A stretch of 35,818 nt of DNA from an uncultured Spirochaetaceae bacterium. Its GTDB lineage: Bacteria > Spirochaetota > Spirochaetia > Sphaerochaetales > Sphaerochaetaceae. Of the stretch, positions 1 to 8,128 are shown in pieces (position 1 is the first letter of the stretch; every line of letters begins with the position of its first letter). Under the pieces are notes generated by a model. That model saw only the letters and a program-made list of their open reading frames with translations, was not told where the DNA came from and searched no databases. Location: positions 1-35,818 of the forward strand of contig CALXLI010000016.1 in assembly GCA_944389155.1 (NCBI GenBank). The letters run 5' to 3'. Made by a program: the position numbers and the translations under genes.

Positions 1-354
1 AGGCAGATAGAATACAAGTGCCTCTGGTACGGGAAGACGCTCATCACAGCAGATAGGTTCTTTGCTTCGTCAAGGACATGTCATATCTGCGGCTGGCACA
101 ATGATGGACTCATGCTCCGTGACAGGGTGTGGGAGTGCCCCGTGTGCCATACCAGGCATGATCGGGACCGGAATTCGGCTCTCAATCTTGAATCCTTTGG
201 CCTGAGTGCCCTAGCCGGGGACGCCGGCGAAGTGAAGCCTCCGGAGATGCCCTCTGTGGACGAAAGTAGGGTTTGCACCTGCATAAGAAGCATGGCATCC
301 GTGAACGGGGAAAAGGACCATGGATGCTCCATGGAAGCCCCTAAGCTTGCTTAG
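1..354 (+). CDS. tnpB: IS200/IS605-family TnpB, C-terminal part (5' end outside window)
   Basis: The frame is open from the first base and stops at TAG 352-354. TnpB is the RNA-guided DNA endonuclease of IS200/IS605 transposons. The visible part holds an IEYK segment, a zinc ribbon with CHICG and CPVCH pairs (CxxC...CxxC), and then HDRDRNSALN, which is the RuvC-III motif with its catalytic Asp. The order and spacing match the C-terminus of IS1341-type TnpB. The RuvC-I and RuvC-II residues lie outside the window, so completeness cannot be judged. The stop codon falls inside the terminal hairpin of the element's right end. The next gene starts only 7 nt after the stop, in the same frame. Confidence 0.9.
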   Translation, partial: RQIEYKCLWYGKTLITADRFFASSRTCHICGWHNDGLMLRDRVWECPVCHTRHDRDRNSALNLESFGLSALAGDAGEVKPPEMPSVDESRVCTCIRSMASVNGEKDHGCSMEAPKLA

Positions 355-355
355 G
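318..355 (+). repeat. IS605-type right-end hairpins / omega-RNA 3' region
   Basis: Two perfect hairpins lie in tandem. CCATGGA (318-324) pairs with TCCATGG (328-334) around TGC, and CCTAAGC (340-346) pairs with GCTTAGG (349-355) around TT. The GAAGCCC stretch between them resembles the end of many IS200/IS605 right ends. In this family the tnpB 3' end and right end also encode the omega (re) RNA, so the bases just after 355 would be the guide. The assignment is by position and structure, not alignment. Confidence 0.7.
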
Positions 356-360
356 CGGTA

Positions 361-1011
361 TTGTCACTCTACGAAAAAGCTGGGAAAGGAAAAGACATGA
401 TCCTCCTCCATGGAAATGGAGAGGACCACACAATATTCGAAGAAGCAGCAGATGTGCTCAGAAGCTGCTTCACGCTCTACGCTCTTGACACAAGAGGCCA
501 TGGCAGAAGCTCCGGAAGCGATAACCTACATTACATGACATTCGCCGATGACGTTAAGGCCTTCATAGATGCGCTTTCGCTTGACAAGCCTGTCATATTA
601 GGATTCTCTGACTGGGCCATAACAGCGCTTATGCTATCATATTGCTGCCCAGACGCTGTGTCAGCAGTTGTGGCAGCAGGGGCAAATACAGAACCGGACG
701 GACTGGAAGATGACGCTATATCTGAGATACAGGCAGAGTACAATGCGACGCACTCAGCGCTTTCAGCCCTGATGCTTACAGAGCCGCATATTACCGCAGA
801 CGAGCTTAAGAGGATAAGCGTACCGACTCTCGTCATAGCTGGAGAGCACGACATGATAAAACGCAGCGACACAGAATCCATTGCCTCTGCGATACCGTGT
901 TCAAAACTCATCATGCTCCAAGGCGAGAACCACTCATCGTACATCCATCACTCTGACAAGATAGCAAGGATAGTGCTCAGGGAAAGGCCATTTCTAGGTA
1001 TCCAAGCATAG
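361..1011 (+). CDS. alpha/beta hydrolase with altered nucleophile elbow
   Basis: This 216-residue protein has the alpha/beta hydrolase plan. An oxyanion segment LLHGNGEDH lies at 15-23, DTRGHGRS at 43-50, a nucleophile elbow GFSDWA at 81-86 (Ser83), a putative acid Asp164 in GEHD, and a putative His191 in ENHSS. The usual elbow is G-x-S-x-G. Here the second Gly is Trp85 (codon TGG, one base from GGG), which may impair folding or activity. The substrate cannot be told. The start is TTG 361, with only a weak purine-rich upstream (GGCGG) and no ATG alternative near the expected N-terminus. The IS right-end hairpin finishes 5 nt upstream, so the native promoter and start region were probably replaced by the insertion. 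Confidence 0.8.
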   Translation: MSLYEKAGKGKDMILLHGNGEDHTIFEEAADVLRSCFTLYALDTRGHGRSSGSDNLHYMTFADDVKAFIDALSLDKPVILGFSDWAITALMLSYCCPDAVSAVVAAGANTEPDGLEDDAISEIQAEYNATHSALSALMLTEPHITADELKRISVPTLVIAGEHDMIKRSDTESIASAIPCSKLIMLQGENHSSYIHHSDKIARIVLRERPFLGIQA

Positions 1012-1031
1012 AAGATGGCATGTCTTTATGA

Positions 1032-1043
1032 TATCCTGCTCTC
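1032..1043 (+). promoter_or_regulatory. putative leaderless promoter of the symporter gene
   Basis: A -10-like TATCCT (1032-1037) is followed by 6 nt and the ATG at 1044, and no Shine-Dalgarno sequence is present. The -35 is poor. TATGAT at 1027-1032 is an alternative -10, which would give a leader of about 5 nt. Confidence 0.4.
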
Positions 1044-2414
1044 ATGAGCGAAAGAGAAACGCTTGGTTCAAGAATTGGATTCATACTGCTTTCTGCAGGT
1101 TGCGCAATAGGGCTTGGGAATGTCTGGAGATTCCCATACATCACAGGACAATACGGCGGCGCCGCTTTTGTCATCGTATATCTCTTCTTCCTTGTGTTCG
1201 TTGGGCTGCCTGTACTGCTGATGGAGTTCTCAATAGGACGGAATTCAAGGATGAACATTTCAGGAGCGTTCAGAGCTCTTGAGCCCAAAAACACGAAATG
1301 GCATCTCTTCGGACCGGTTGCGATAATCGGCAACTACATCCTGATGATGTACTACACTGTCGTTACAGGCTGGCTTTTATTCTATTTCTTCTCAGCGGTG
1401 AAAGGTGATCTGAAAGGTCTTGACGCATCAAGCTCCTCACTTTTCTTCTCAGAGCTTACATCATCGCCTTCATACCAGATAATCTTCACCTACCTGGCGA
1501 TAATCCTCGGCTTCCTCATCTGCATGAAGGGGCTTCAGAACGGTGTCGAAAAAGCTTCAAAGGTGATGATGGGGTCTCTTTTTGTCCTCATCGTCGTGCT
1601 TGCTGTGAACTCAATGCTTCTTCCAGGAGCATCTGAAGGCCTGCGTTTCTATCTTGTTCCGGACTTCTCCAGGATAAGGGAGAACGGCCTCTTCGAGGTG
1701 CTGTATGCAGCGATGGGCCAATCATTCTTCACCCTTGGCCTTGGTATCGGATCAATGGAGATATTCGGCTCATATATAGGCAAGGAACGCTCGCTTACAG
1801 GGGAAAGCGTCCGTGTGCTCTCACTCGATACATTCGTTGCTGTATTCTCAGGCCTTATAATCTTCCCTGCATCATTTGCTTTTGGCGTCAATCCCGACTC
1901 AGGGCCATCCTTGCTTTTCGTGACGCTTCCATCGGTTTTCTCGCAGATGCAGGCAGGATCGCTCTGGGGAGCCCTCTTCTTCCTCTTCATGTCATTTGCG
2001 GCAATGACAACGCTGATTGCGGTATTTGAGAATATTGTCGCTTATTGGATGGATAGCCGCAGCTGGTCGAGAAGAAAGGCATCGCTGGTGAATATGGTAT
2101 TGATGCTCATATTGTCCCTGCCCTGCATATTGGGTTTCAATGTACTCTCATCAATCACTCCTTTCGGAGAAGGTTCAAATATACTGGACCTTGAGGACTT
2201 TCTTGTATCAAACACCATCACGCCAATTGGATCTGCGCTTATAGTCCTTTTCTGCACATCACGCTACGGATGGGGCTGGAATGCATTCATAAACGAAGCC
2301 GATGCAGGAGAAGGGCTGAAATATCCCAGGAAACTCAGGATATATACAGCATACATCCTCCCGCTTCTCATCATCGTCATATTCCTGAAAGGCTATTGGG
2401 ATAAGTTCATCTGA
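1044..2414 (+). CDS. sodium:neurotransmitter symporter (NSS/SNF) family transporter
   Basis: This 456-residue integral membrane protein has the signature N-terminus of the NSS (LeuT-fold) family. SRIGFILLSAGCAIGLGNVW at about 8-27 is the unwound TM1 region that binds Na+ and substrate, followed by RFPYITGQYGGAAF. About 11-12 hydrophobic segments follow, with GIGSMEIFGSYIG in the middle and MTTLIAVFENIVAYWMD (TM8 region) later. Bacterial members import amino acids such as Trp, Tyr or Leu with sodium at the inner membrane. The exact substrate cannot be read. The gene stands alone. Its TGA (2412-2414) directly abuts the TGA of the convergent thyX, forming TGATCA. There is no Shine-Dalgarno site before the ATG. 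Confidence 0.93.
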   Translation: MSERETLGSRIGFILLSAGCAIGLGNVWRFPYITGQYGGAAFVIVYLFFLVFVGLPVLLMEFSIGRNSRMNISGAFRALEPKNTKWHLFGPVAIIGNYILMMYYTVVTGWLLFYFFSAVKGDLKGLDASSSSLFFSELTSSPSYQIIFTYLAIILGFLICMKGLQNGVEKASKVMMGSLFVLIVVLAVNSMLLPGASEGLRFYLVPDFSRIRENGLFEVLYAAMGQSFFTLGLGIGSMEIFGSYIGKERSLTGESVRVLSLDTFVAVFSGLIIFPASFAFGVNPDSGPSLLFVTLPSVFSQMQAGSLWGALFFLFMSFAAMTTLIAVFENIVAYWMDSRSWSRRKASLVNMVLMLILSLPCILGFNVLSSITPFGEGSNILDLEDFLVSNTITPIGSALIVLFCTSRYGWGWNAFINEADAGEGLKYPRKLRIYTAYILPLLIIVIFLKGYWDKFI

Positions 2415-3233
2415 TCAGCGGAGCTTATCCATCAGGATTTCCATCTCCCTCTTCTCAAGTCCGCTTTCCCTTCCTTCAAGCATTGCCTTGACAGCTTCCT
2501 TTTCCCGGCCAGAGAGCGTGACGCTTGAGACTTTATGGTTCTCAAAGGCCTCTACAGCTATTGGACAGACATTCCTTATTATCTCAAGGATTGTCTCAGC
2601 GTAGCATCTGATCTCATATTGTGCATGGCCATCCAGGCGGAGCTTGAGGAAATGGAAGAGATTGTGCAGATCCATCTGCCAATAGAACTCAGTATAAAGA
2701 GAGAGGGGAAGATCGATGCGCGCAATCTCGCGGGCAATCCCCATATCAAGAAGCTCATGGTAGGTCTCAAAGATCTTCTTATGATCTTCCTTGAGCATCG
2801 AGATGACACGTTCAGCTGTCTCATCATCAACGGCCTCATCCTTCCTTCCCTGCTTGTTATCCTCGCTCTGGAGCGCTATATGTGCCTTGTCCGGGATATA
2901 GCACTCATCCTTCATCACGGAATAACGGCCAGAGATCTCATTCATACGGGCAGTTCTGTGCCTAACCCACTGTCTGGCAACGAAAATAGGCATCTTCAGA
3001 TGAAATGTGAACACCACCTGCTCGAAAGGAGATGTATGGTCATTTCTCAATAGATAGTTTATAAGTCCCTTATCCTGCCTATATGTCTTTGTCCCTGAGC
3101 CATAGCTGACACGTGCAGACTGCACTATGCGGCTGTCAGAACCCATGTAGTCGACAAGACGGACAAAGCCATGATCCAATACAGGGTATTCCTTTTCCAG
3201 GATCTCCTCTGCTTTCTCGGTATGATCGTGCAT
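2415..3233 (-). CDS. thyX: flavin-dependent thymidylate synthase ThyX
   Basis: ThyX makes dTMP from dUMP using methylene-tetrahydrofolate, FAD and NADPH in the cytoplasm. The 272-residue protein carries the signature RHRx7SxR at 91-103 (R91, H92, R93, S101, R103), preceded by HLKMPIFVARQWV. An earlier TSPFEQ segment and a later ARIDLPLSLYTEFYWQMDLH also match the family. A strong AGGAGG lies just before the ATG at 3233. It is the third gene of malQ-rsmE-thyX, starting 8 nt after rsmE ends. A ThyX enzyme usually means that ThyA is absent, which cannot be checked in this window. Confidence 0.97.
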   Translation of the reverse strand: MHDHTEKAEEILEKEYPVLDHGFVRLVDYMGSDSRIVQSARVSYGSGTKTYRQDKGLINYLLRNDHTSPFEQVVFTFHLKMPIFVARQWVRHRTARMNEISGRYSVMKDECYIPDKAHIALQSEDNKQGRKDEAVDDETAERVISMLKEDHKKIFETYHELLDMGIAREIARIDLPLSLYTEFYWQMDLHNLFHFLKLRLDGHAQYEIRCYAETILEIIRNVCPIAVEAFENHKVSSVTLSGREKEAVKAMLEGRESGLEKREMEILMDKLR

Positions 3234-3241
3234 ATTTCCTC

Positions 3242-3949
3242 CTAAAGATATCCCATGCGGGAAAGTGAAAGCGCAACAGCAGCTACAGAAGCTGTCTCTG
3301 TGCGGAGTATGCGGCTTCCCATTATAGTCGGCGTATAGCCAGAAGAGATGAATAGCTTCCGTTCCCTATCTGACCAGCCACGTTCCGGGCCGATCGCGAG
3401 CGTTACGCTTCTCCCGGAAAGATCCATCCCTGATAATGGCACGGCTCCTATTGAATTATCAAGGAGGAGGGATATGCTTGAATCAGAGATCTCTATAGCC
3501 TGCTCTGCGCTATCGGCAAGGATAGTTTCGGGAACCCCTGTCCGGCCTGCCTGCATAGCACCATCGATGAGGATCTTCCTATACTCGCCATCTCTATAAA
3601 GAGAGGCACTCAGATAGCTCTTCTCTCCTAGATCCGAGACTGGAAGTATTATCCTGGAAACACCGAGAGATACACTTTCCCTGAGTATGCGGCGCATGCA
3701 GATCGGACGTACCTGGGCACAGAGGAGCGTCACCGGATAGAGAGCTGAGCTGTCATTATCCAAAGCAAAGCTCAGATATAGCCCATCGCTGTCGATGCTG
3801 TCGATCGTCACACGGCCTGAAAGGGAATTCACGATCCCTCCAAGGAAGCTGTCTCCTTCCTTCAGATGCAGTACTTTCAGTATATGCCTGGCCCTCTCAT
3901 CTGAAATAGGAAGGAATCTTTCCTCTTTCTCAAACAGTATGATATTCAA
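3242..3949 (-). CDS. rsmE: 16S rRNA (uracil-1498-N3)-methyltransferase RsmE
   Basis: RsmE is a SPOUT-fold methyltransferase that makes m3U1498 in 16S rRNA with SAM. The 235-residue protein is of family length. It begins with a PUA-like domain (ARHILKVLHLKEGDSF), and near the C-terminus it has the trefoil-knot SAM motifs IGPERGWSDRE and MGSRILRTETASVAAV. The usual GPEGG is GPERG here. The start codon overlaps the malQ stop by 4 nt (ATGA), so translation is probably coupled. thyX follows after 8 nt. Confidence 0.95.
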   Translation of the reverse strand: MNIILFEKEERFLPISDERARHILKVLHLKEGDSFLGGIVNSLSGRVTIDSIDSDGLYLSFALDNDSSALYPVTLLCAQVRPICMRRILRESVSLGVSRIILPVSDLGEKSYLSASLYRDGEYRKILIDGAMQAGRTGVPETILADSAEQAIEISDSSISLLLDNSIGAVPLSGMDLSGRSVTLAIGPERGWSDRERKLFISSGYTPTIMGSRILRTETASVAAVALSLSRMGYL

Positions 3950-5460
3950 AGCTCAGCCCTTCCATAAAGCTCAGAATAATAGCGGAGAGTATCTATAGCG
4001 GGAGTTTCAAGATCCTCCTTCCTCATCTTCCATGACCAGTTCGATGTGCCACAGGTAGATGGGACATTCATCCTGGCCTCAGCACCAAGGGAAAGCACAT
4101 CCTGCATCGGGAATATGACCCACATGGAGCGTGATGCCATCAATGCCCTTATAAGCTTCCAGACGACCTCATCATCTGAGCACTCAAGATAGCGTCTTAC
4201 ATAATCGCGCATTCCATCATCAAGCTCACTGTACCATCCACGTGTCGTATTGTTGTCATGCGTTCCTGTATATGCAACGGAAAGAGCCTGGCAGTTGTGT
4301 GGAAGATAAGGATTGCCCGTCTGCCACTTGCCGTTATCGAAGGCGAATGCAAAATGAGCTATCTTCATTCCTGGGAATCCATTGTCATCCCTGAGCTTCT
4401 CAACCTCCGGAGTGATCACCCCGAGATCTTCAGCAATGATCGGGAGATCAGTTCCAAGCGCTTTCCTGACGGCATCAAAGAGCTCCTGCCCCGGGCTTTT
4501 TACCCATTTGCCATTCATTGCCGTATCCTCACCCTTCGGAACGGTCCAGCACGCTTCAAACCCCCTGAAATGATCTACGCGGACTATATCGAAAAGCCTG
4601 AGGTTTTCCCGGAATCTCCTTATCCACCAGTCAAAGCCGCTCTTAACATGCTCAGACCAGCGATAAAGAGGATTGCCCCAAAGCTGTCCCGTTGCGGAGA
4701 AAGCATCTGGCGGAACTCCGGAAGAGGCTTCCTGCTGTCCATCTTCATCGATAAGCAGGAGCCTGCGTTCACTCCATGCATCTGATGAGTCAGGCGCTAC
4801 GAATATCGGGATATCGCCGATGATCTTTATTCCCTTCCCGTTTGCGTATGCCTTGAGCTTCATATACTGCTTTCTGAAGAAGTACTGAAGGACCTTATAT
4901 ATCTCAATCTCATCTTTCAGCTCTTCCCTTTTCCCAGAAAGCGCGCTTTCATCCCTGTTTCTCAGCTTTTCAGGCCATTCCGAGAACCACCTTGAGTCAC
5001 CGACTTCATCTGTGATTGCCTGGAAAAGGGCATAATCATCAAGCCACCAAGCTTCTTCTTTCTTAAAGCTTTCATAGCTTTTCCTATCAGCTCCTTTTGA
5101 AGAAAGGAATGTCACGGCAGCTTTTCTCAGAAGCGGCATCTTCAGCTTCTTCGCTTCTCCGTAATCAACACGTTCGCTTGAGCTTGCCCGGACAAGCACA
5201 TCCGAAATATCCAGATATCCATCAATGTACAGTGAACGTGGGGATATCATGATCTCATTGCCGGCAAATGCAGAGCGTGCAGCATATGGACTGTCGCCAT
5301 AGCCAGTCGGTCCGAGCGGCAGCATCTGCCAAAGCGTGACCTTGCCTTTTTCAAGAAGATCAACAAAACTGAATGCACTCTCCCCTAAGTCCCCTACACC
5401 ATAATCAGAGGGAAGAGATGTAATATGAAGCAAAATGCCTGTTTTCCTTGTCTTATCCAT
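3946..5460 (-). CDS. malQ: 4-alpha-glucanotransferase (amylomaltase, GH77)
   Basis: MalQ transfers alpha-1,4-glucan segments between maltodextrins and releases glucose, in glycogen/maltodextrin metabolism in the cytoplasm. The 504-residue length is typical. GH77 catalytic residues are visible: nucleophile Asp296 in VRVDHFRGF, acid/base Glu344 in IIAEDLGVITPEV, and Asp402 in THDNNTTRGWY. GYGDSPYAARSAFAGN (about 53-68) and GIKIIGDIPIFVA (about 210-222) are also conserved. It is the first gene of an operon with rsmE and thyX, which have no metabolic link to it. A perfect TATAAT sits 7 nt before the ATG and no Shine-Dalgarno sequence is present. Confidence 0.97.
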   Translation of the reverse strand: MDKTRKTGILLHITSLPSDYGVGDLGESAFSFVDLLEKGKVTLWQMLPLGPTGYGDSPYAARSAFAGNEIMISPRSLYIDGYLDISDVLVRASSSERVDYGEAKKLKMPLLRKAAVTFLSSKGADRKSYESFKKEEAWWLDDYALFQAITDEVGDSRWFSEWPEKLRNRDESALSGKREELKDEIEIYKVLQYFFRKQYMKLKAYANGKGIKIIGDIPIFVAPDSSDAWSERRLLLIDEDGQQEASSGVPPDAFSATGQLWGNPLYRWSEHVKSGFDWWIRRFRENLRLFDIVRVDHFRGFEACWTVPKGEDTAMNGKWVKSPGQELFDAVRKALGTDLPIIAEDLGVITPEVEKLRDDNGFPGMKIAHFAFAFDNGKWQTGNPYLPHNCQALSVAYTGTHDNNTTRGWYSELDDGMRDYVRRYLECSDDEVVWKLIRALMASRSMWVIFPMQDVLSLGAEARMNVPSTCGTSNWSWKMRKEDLETPAIDTLRYYSELYGRAEL

Positions 5461-5473
5461 ACCGTCAATTATA
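5461..5473 (-). promoter_or_regulatory. putative leaderless promoter of malQ-rsmE-thyX
   Basis: On the minus strand, TATAAT occupies 5473-5468 and 7 nt separate it from the ATG at 5460. Transcription starting about 7 nt downstream would begin at or next to the start codon. The -35 is not convincing. Confidence 0.5.
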
Positions 5474-5495
5474 AACGTTGGGGGCTGTTTTTCTA

Positions 5496-6485
5496 TCAGG
5501 AAAAGAATTTTTTAAGCGCTTCTGAACGTTCTTTCACAGCTTTCCTGGCAATGGGGGAATGGGATATGAAATCAAAACCATGGCAAACGCCCCCGATATC
5601 ATTAAGGACAACGTGGCATCCAGCCTCTTCCAATCGTCTGGCATAGAGCTGTCCTTCATCCCTCAGCGAGTCATATTGCCCTATCTCGATATAAGAGGGC
5701 GGCAAAGATGACAGATCCGAGGCAGAGAATGGAGAGAGAAGATAATGAGGCAGTCCTTCGTCCCCATTTTTCTGATATATCTCCCACATCCGGCTGCTGA
5801 GTCTGGAAGACCAGACAGGGGAATCAGTCATCGTGATGGCAGAATCAGTTGACAGTGATCGATCAAGCACCGGATATATAAACAGCTGAGTCCTGAGCTT
5901 TATCCCATTATCCCTAGCCCATAATGCAAGCGAAGCCGCAAGGCAGCCTCCTGCGCTATCACCACCGACAGCAATCCGCGATGCATCTATCCCAAGCTCT
6001 TCTGCATTCTCAAGCATGAAACGGAGAGCAGCTATGCAATCCTTGAGCGGGCGCGGAAACGGATTGGAATCAGATGTCCTGTACTGTAGAGAAACAACGA
6101 TGCAGCCTGCATTCTCTGCATATTCTCTCATGTTCCTGTATTGATACGGCGCTGTCTCAAAGAAGAAACCACCACCATGGAAGTACAGCAGGCATGGAAG
6201 CTTTCCATCACTTCTGGGTCTATATATCACAAGCCTGAGAGTATAGCCATCATCTGCCCTGAATGAACAGATGATACGATCTTGTCCAGGAAGTGGAGAA
6301 GGCACCGGAAGCGAACGAAGGAAACGATTGCTGATACGTATGAATGGAAGGTTGACCAGAACAGGGCTGACAGATATCAAAGCCAATGCCCTGATTCCCT
6401 TTGCAAGAGGATATTTCCGCATGCGGTGAATGGAATACATCAACAGCAATAGCAATAGAAGGATAACAGCAGCATATCTCATCAC
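5496..6485 (-). CDS. alpha/beta hydrolase, hormone-sensitive-lipase (GDXG) type, membrane-anchored
   Basis: This roughly 329-residue esterase/lipase of the GDXG family has the oxyanion motif HGGG at 102-105 (LLYFHGGGFFFE), nucleophile Ser176 in GGDSAGG, acid Asp271 in GQYDSLRDE and His301 in CHGF. An N-terminal hydrophobic stretch (about 4-16, mostly Leu) suggests a membrane anchor with the enzyme facing the periplasm. The start is either GTG 6485 or the ATG at 6482 right after it. TATAAT lies 6 nt before the GTG and no ribosome site is seen. It is divergent from the secreted GH28 gene, so a role in de-esterifying plant polysaccharide is possible but unproven. Confidence 0.9.
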   Translation of the reverse strand: MMRYAAVILLLLLLLMYSIHRMRKYPLAKGIRALALISVSPVLVNLPFIRISNRFLRSLPVPSPLPGQDRIICSFRADDGYTLRLVIYRPRSDGKLPCLLYFHGGGFFFETAPYQYRNMREYAENAGCIVVSLQYRTSDSNPFPRPLKDCIAALRFMLENAEELGIDASRIAVGGDSAGGCLAASLALWARDNGIKLRTQLFIYPVLDRSLSTDSAITMTDSPVWSSRLSSRMWEIYQKNGDEGLPHYLLSPFSASDLSSLPPSYIEIGQYDSLRDEGQLYARRLEEAGCHVVLNDIGGVCHGFDFISHSPIARKAVKERSEALKKFFS

Positions 6486-6497
6486 GCTGCAATTATA
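6486..6497 (-). promoter_or_regulatory. putative leaderless promoter of the GDXG esterase
   Basis: TATAAT (6497-6492, minus strand) is followed by 6 nt and the GTG-ATG start pair at 6485/6482. There is no Shine-Dalgarno sequence and the -35 is weak. Confidence 0.45.
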
Positions 6498-6555
6498 TGT
6501 GCTTTCCCAATAAAAGTCGGCAAGAAGCAGGAGACATCTTCAGTATGCAAAATAA

Positions 6556-6589
6556 TTGATTGCTTGAATTCTGCACATATTCTGTGCAG
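6556..6589 (+). promoter_or_regulatory. promoter with a dyad operator-like site before the GH28 gene
   Basis: TTGATT (6556-6561), a 16-nt spacer and TATTCT (6578-6583) form a plausible promoter. A perfect 7-bp inverted repeat, CTGCACA (6571-6577) and TGTGCAG (6583-6589) with a 5-nt centre, brackets the -10. A repressor bound there would block RNA polymerase. No T-run follows, so it is not a terminator. Confidence 0.45.
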
Positions 6590-6614
6590 TACTTAGCATG
6601 CCTTTATTTTTGTT

Positions 6615-6634
6615 CATTGCGAATTCAGGCAATG
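6615..6634 (+). repeat. inverted repeat in the GH28 leader
   Basis: CATTGC (6615-6620) and GCAATG (6629-6634) form a 6-bp stem around an 8-nt loop. It lies in the predicted leader of about 80 nt, upstream of the GGAGG at 6662-6666. It could be an mRNA hairpin or a second protein site. The sequence alone does not decide. Confidence 0.3.
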
Positions 6635-6671
6635 TGATTCATTTTCTTATCAGAAACTTACGGAGGATGAA

Positions 6672-8039
6672 ATGAAAAAGTGCATTGCATTGCTTATTTC
6701 AGTTTTGATGGCACTTTCAGTGCTTCCAGCAGCAAGCGTTGATACGCAGGCTGATTGGAATATGGCATCACAGATCGTTCAGGATATCGAGAGGCCGCAG
6801 ATTCCTGATGACTACTCGGTCAATATCAAGGATATGGGAGCAAAGGGAGACGGTACATCAGATGATCTTCCCATACTCCAGCAGGCCATTGATGAGACTT
6901 CAGAGCGTGGAGGCGGACGTGTCATCGTTCCAGAAGGCACTTACTATCTCGCAGGACCTGTAAACCTCAAGAGCTATGTGGATCTTCACCTCGAGGAAGG
7001 CTCAAGGCTTCTTTTCAGCCCGAATCCAGAGGATTATCCTGTTGTGCATTCAAGATGGGAAGGCACTGAGCTGATGAACTATTCAGCTTTCGTATATGCT
7101 TATCAGCAGCATGATATAGCAATAACAGGCAAGGGTGTGATCGATGGCAATGCTGAGAGCGTTTTCCATTCATACACAGAGCTTCAGAAGCCGGATCAGA
7201 ATCTTCTGAGGGACTATGGCTTCAACGGAGTGCCTGTTGAGGACAGAGTATTCGGACCAGGGCATTATCTAAGGCCATCTGCTGTGCAGATCAACTACTG
7301 CCAGCGTGTTCTCCTTCAGGATTACACAGTAACAAATTCACCGTTCTGGGTTAACCATCTCAACTGCTCTGACCATGTACAGGTTGATGGCATCAACGTC
7401 GATTCAATGTTCGCAAACAATGATGGCGTAGATGTTGAATCCTCTACATACGTGGTTGTTGAGAACTGCACATTCCATACAGGCGATGATTCTGTTGTCG
7501 TAAAGAGCGGCAGAGACTATGATGGACGCAGAGTCGGCAGACCTTCAAAGTACGTTGTCGTAAGGAACAATGACATGGGCGGAGAGGACGGAATCGCACT
7601 TGGAAGCGAGATGTCCGGCGGTATCGAATGGGTATTCTTCGAGAACAACATAATGAGAGATGGAGTATCTGCAGTACGTTTCAAGGCTAACCTTGACCGT
7701 GGTGCAACATGCAGCCATATAAGGGTAAGGAACATGCAGATCGCGAACTTCGAGAACTTCATCTGGTTCCAGCTCAATTACCCAGGAGAGCTTGGCGGCA
7801 ACTTCCCAACCATCTACTCCGATCTCGTTTTCGAGGATATAACAGTGGAAAGCATCTCTGGAAATCTCTTTGATGCACATGCACCGAAGGGCTATCCTCT
7901 CCAGGGCGTGACACTGCAGAATGTCACAATCAAGAATGCAGCAAACAACAATCTCACCCTTGAGAATGTAAAGGATCTCGTTCTTGATAATCTTGTCGTA
8001 GGCGATCAGACAATGAACGGCCACATCTCCTCTATCTGA
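6672..8039 (+). CDS. secreted glycoside hydrolase family 28 (polygalacturonase-like)
   Basis: The 455-residue protein has an Sec signal peptide (KK at 3-4, then hydrophobic LLISVLMALSVLPA) and a right-handed beta-helix with GH28 motifs. VNIKDMGAKGDGTSDD (about 50-65) is the usual N-terminal segment. The catalytic motifs are NND at 249-251, GDD at 271-273 and RFK at 336-338, with the family box GSEMSGG. The normally conserved His of the HG motif is replaced by Asp306 (GEDG). Members cleave homogalacturonan or release galacturonate. The exact specificity is unknown. A good GGAGG at 6662-6666 sets the ATG at 6672, and a terminator follows. It is monocistronic. Confidence 0.92.
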   Translation: MKKCIALLISVLMALSVLPAASVDTQADWNMASQIVQDIERPQIPDDYSVNIKDMGAKGDGTSDDLPILQQAIDETSERGGGRVIVPEGTYYLAGPVNLKSYVDLHLEEGSRLLFSPNPEDYPVVHSRWEGTELMNYSAFVYAYQQHDIAITGKGVIDGNAESVFHSYTELQKPDQNLLRDYGFNGVPVEDRVFGPGHYLRPSAVQINYCQRVLLQDYTVTNSPFWVNHLNCSDHVQVDGINVDSMFANNDGVDVESSTYVVVENCTFHTGDDSVVVKSGRDYDGRRVGRPSKYVVVRNNDMGGEDGIALGSEMSGGIEWVFFENNIMRDGVSAVRFKANLDRGATCSHIRVRNMQIANFENFIWFQLNYPGELGGNFPTIYSDLVFEDITVESISGNLFDAHAPKGYPLQGVTLQNVTIKNAANNNLTLENVKDLVLDNLVVGDQTMNGHISSI

Positions 8040-8054
8040 GTGGCTGCATCCATG

Positions 8055-8080
8055 CAGGGCGGGCAAAACCGCCCTGTTTT
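8055..8080 (+). terminator. rho-independent terminator after the GH28 gene
   Basis: CAGGGCGG (8055-8062) pairs perfectly with CCGCCCTG (8069-8076) around GCAAAA and is followed by TTTT. It begins 16 nt after the GH28 stop codon. Confidence 0.9.
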
Positions 8081-8128
8081 GCTTTATGGCATCTCCCTTG
8101 TTCTCTTCCAAGATGCCCCAAGTCTCCC

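Noticed and set aside
2535-3053. Open frame of 172 codons opposite thyX
   Set aside because: It is a shadow of thyX, and no motif is visible.
6571-6589. Treating the CTGCACA/TGTGCAG dyad as a terminator
   Set aside because: No T-run follows on either strand and no gene ends just before it.
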